Below the pieces are notes generated by a model. It had not been told where the DNA came from, made no database searches, and worked only from the letters and a program-made list of their open reading frames with translations. 64,000 nucleotides of DNA from Candidatus Krumholzibacteriota bacterium (GTDB lineage Bacteria; Krumholzibacteriota; Krumholzibacteriia; JAJRXK01): assembly GCA_029262065.1 (NCBI GenBank), contig JAJDAC010000002.1:186001-250000 (forward strand). Direction: 5' to 3'. The position numbers and the translations under genes are program-made. Below are positions 63,645 through 64,000 of the stretch, one piece after another (within the stretch, counting starts at the first letter, position 1; the number at the start of each line of letters is the position of its first letter).

Positions 63645-64000
63645 TCAGGCCGACCCCTGGCTGGCTTTTGCTTGCAGGAAACGCACCACGCTGTCGGCGG
63701 CATCCACGAAGGCGCGAGCGGCGGGGCTATCTGGATTATGCGAAACAACTGGCGTACCTATGTCGCCGGCTTCACGAACGGTCGGATCGATGGGCACCGC
63801 CCCCAGAAACGGAACGCCATAGCGGTCGCTGGTACGCTGCCCGCCGCCCTTGCCGAAGATCTCGGTCTCGTGATTGCAGTTGGGGCACACGAACCCGCTC
63901 ATGTTCTCGATCACGCCGATAATGGGCACGTTGGTCGATTCGAACATCTGAATGCCACGCACAACGTCGATCAGCGCCACGTCCTGGGGAGTGGTAACCA
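63645..64000 (-). CDS. Mrp/NBP35-family iron-sulfur carrier ATPase (5' part beyond window)
   Basis: The C-terminal 118 or so residues of Mrp, open at the right edge. TTPQDVALIDVVRGI, the FVCPNC cysteine pair, IFGKGGGQRTSDRYGVPFLG and IPIDP-like VPIDPTVREAGD identify the family, which binds and transfers iron-sulfur clusters. The P-loop lies outside the window. Confidence 0.9.
   Translation of the reverse strand, partial: VTTPQDVALIDVVRGIQMFESTNVPIIGVIENMSGFVCPNCNHETEIFGKGGGQRTSDRYGVPFLGAVPIDPTVREAGDIGTPVVSHNPDSPAARAFVDAADSVVRFLQAKASQGSA

Noticed and set aside
1-64000. CRISPR arrays, prophage, insertion sequences, toxin-antitoxin or restriction genes
   Set aside because: No short direct-repeat arrays, transposase, integrase or defence-type gene was found; the window is core and envelope functions throughout.

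Overview
This is a GC-rich, gene-dense bacterial chromosome segment from a diderm organism. It encodes an LptA/OstA-like lipopolysaccharide-transport protein, a heptosyltransferase-type glycosyltransferase, several outer-membrane beta-barrels and lipoproteins. A PorX-type regulator, a PorV/PorQ-like protein, a secreted protein with a FlgD-like C-terminal domain, Bacteroidetes-type Ino1 and bactofilin together suggest an uncultured FCB-related lineage (for example Krumholzibacteriota or Eisenbacteria). That placement is inference; no rRNA, tRNA, CRISPR array, insertion sequence or prophage was seen.

Layout. 1-10.7 kb (minus): housekeeping run serS - histidine kinase - PorX-like regulator - tsaE - tsaB - rimI - accD - folC - ROK kinase - OstA-like gene (cut by the left edge). 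10.8-16 kb (plus): pyrF, pyrE, a membrane glycosyltransferase fused to a VanY carboxypeptidase, a UbiA prenyltransferase and a degenerate phosphatase-fold protein. 16-19.1 kb: small membrane protein, ino1, and a sigma-54 activator lacking a DNA-binding domain. 19.1-19.75 kb: a non-coding stretch with a candidate structured RNA that resembles 6S RNA in outline. 19.7-27.7 kb (minus): an M16 protease pair, a 3-methyladenine glycosylase and a four-gene ABC-2 exporter. 28-31.4 kb: secreted DUF4114-like protein, S41 protease, tmk. 31.5-38.6 kb (minus): PI-phosphate synthase, rsmI, a split glutamine-dependent NAD synthetase, trkH/trkA, threonine aldolase, HU. 39-50.3 kb: FnIII lipoprotein, a large TPR protein with a coiled-coil/TPR partner, GT9, rsgA, a PTS IIA protein, a short zinc-ribbon protein, bactofilin and a single-module Clp ATPase. 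50.5-62.9 kb (minus): a six-gene envelope operon. 63-64 kb: ptsN-like gene and the end of mrp.

The region most likely to hold an undescribed system is the six-gene operon at 50564-62832. In transcription order it encodes a giant secreted protein of four exact-length (897 bp) OB-fold/Ig repeats with a FlgD-like tail, a PorV/PorQ-like protein, an outer-membrane barrel with an N-terminal ComEA-like helix-hairpin-helix region, a FadL-like barrel, a lipoprotein with a ComEC-type metallo-beta-lactamase domain and a His-rich tail, and a periplasmic 5'-nucleotidase. Together these suggest a surface system that captures extracellular nucleic acid, degrades or dephosphorylates it, and takes up the products. 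This is a hypothesis built from domains.

Other points of interest: sigma-54-type promoters before envelope genes, both enzymes for inositol phospholipid synthesis, and widespread 4-base start/stop overlaps, three of them with TTG starts.
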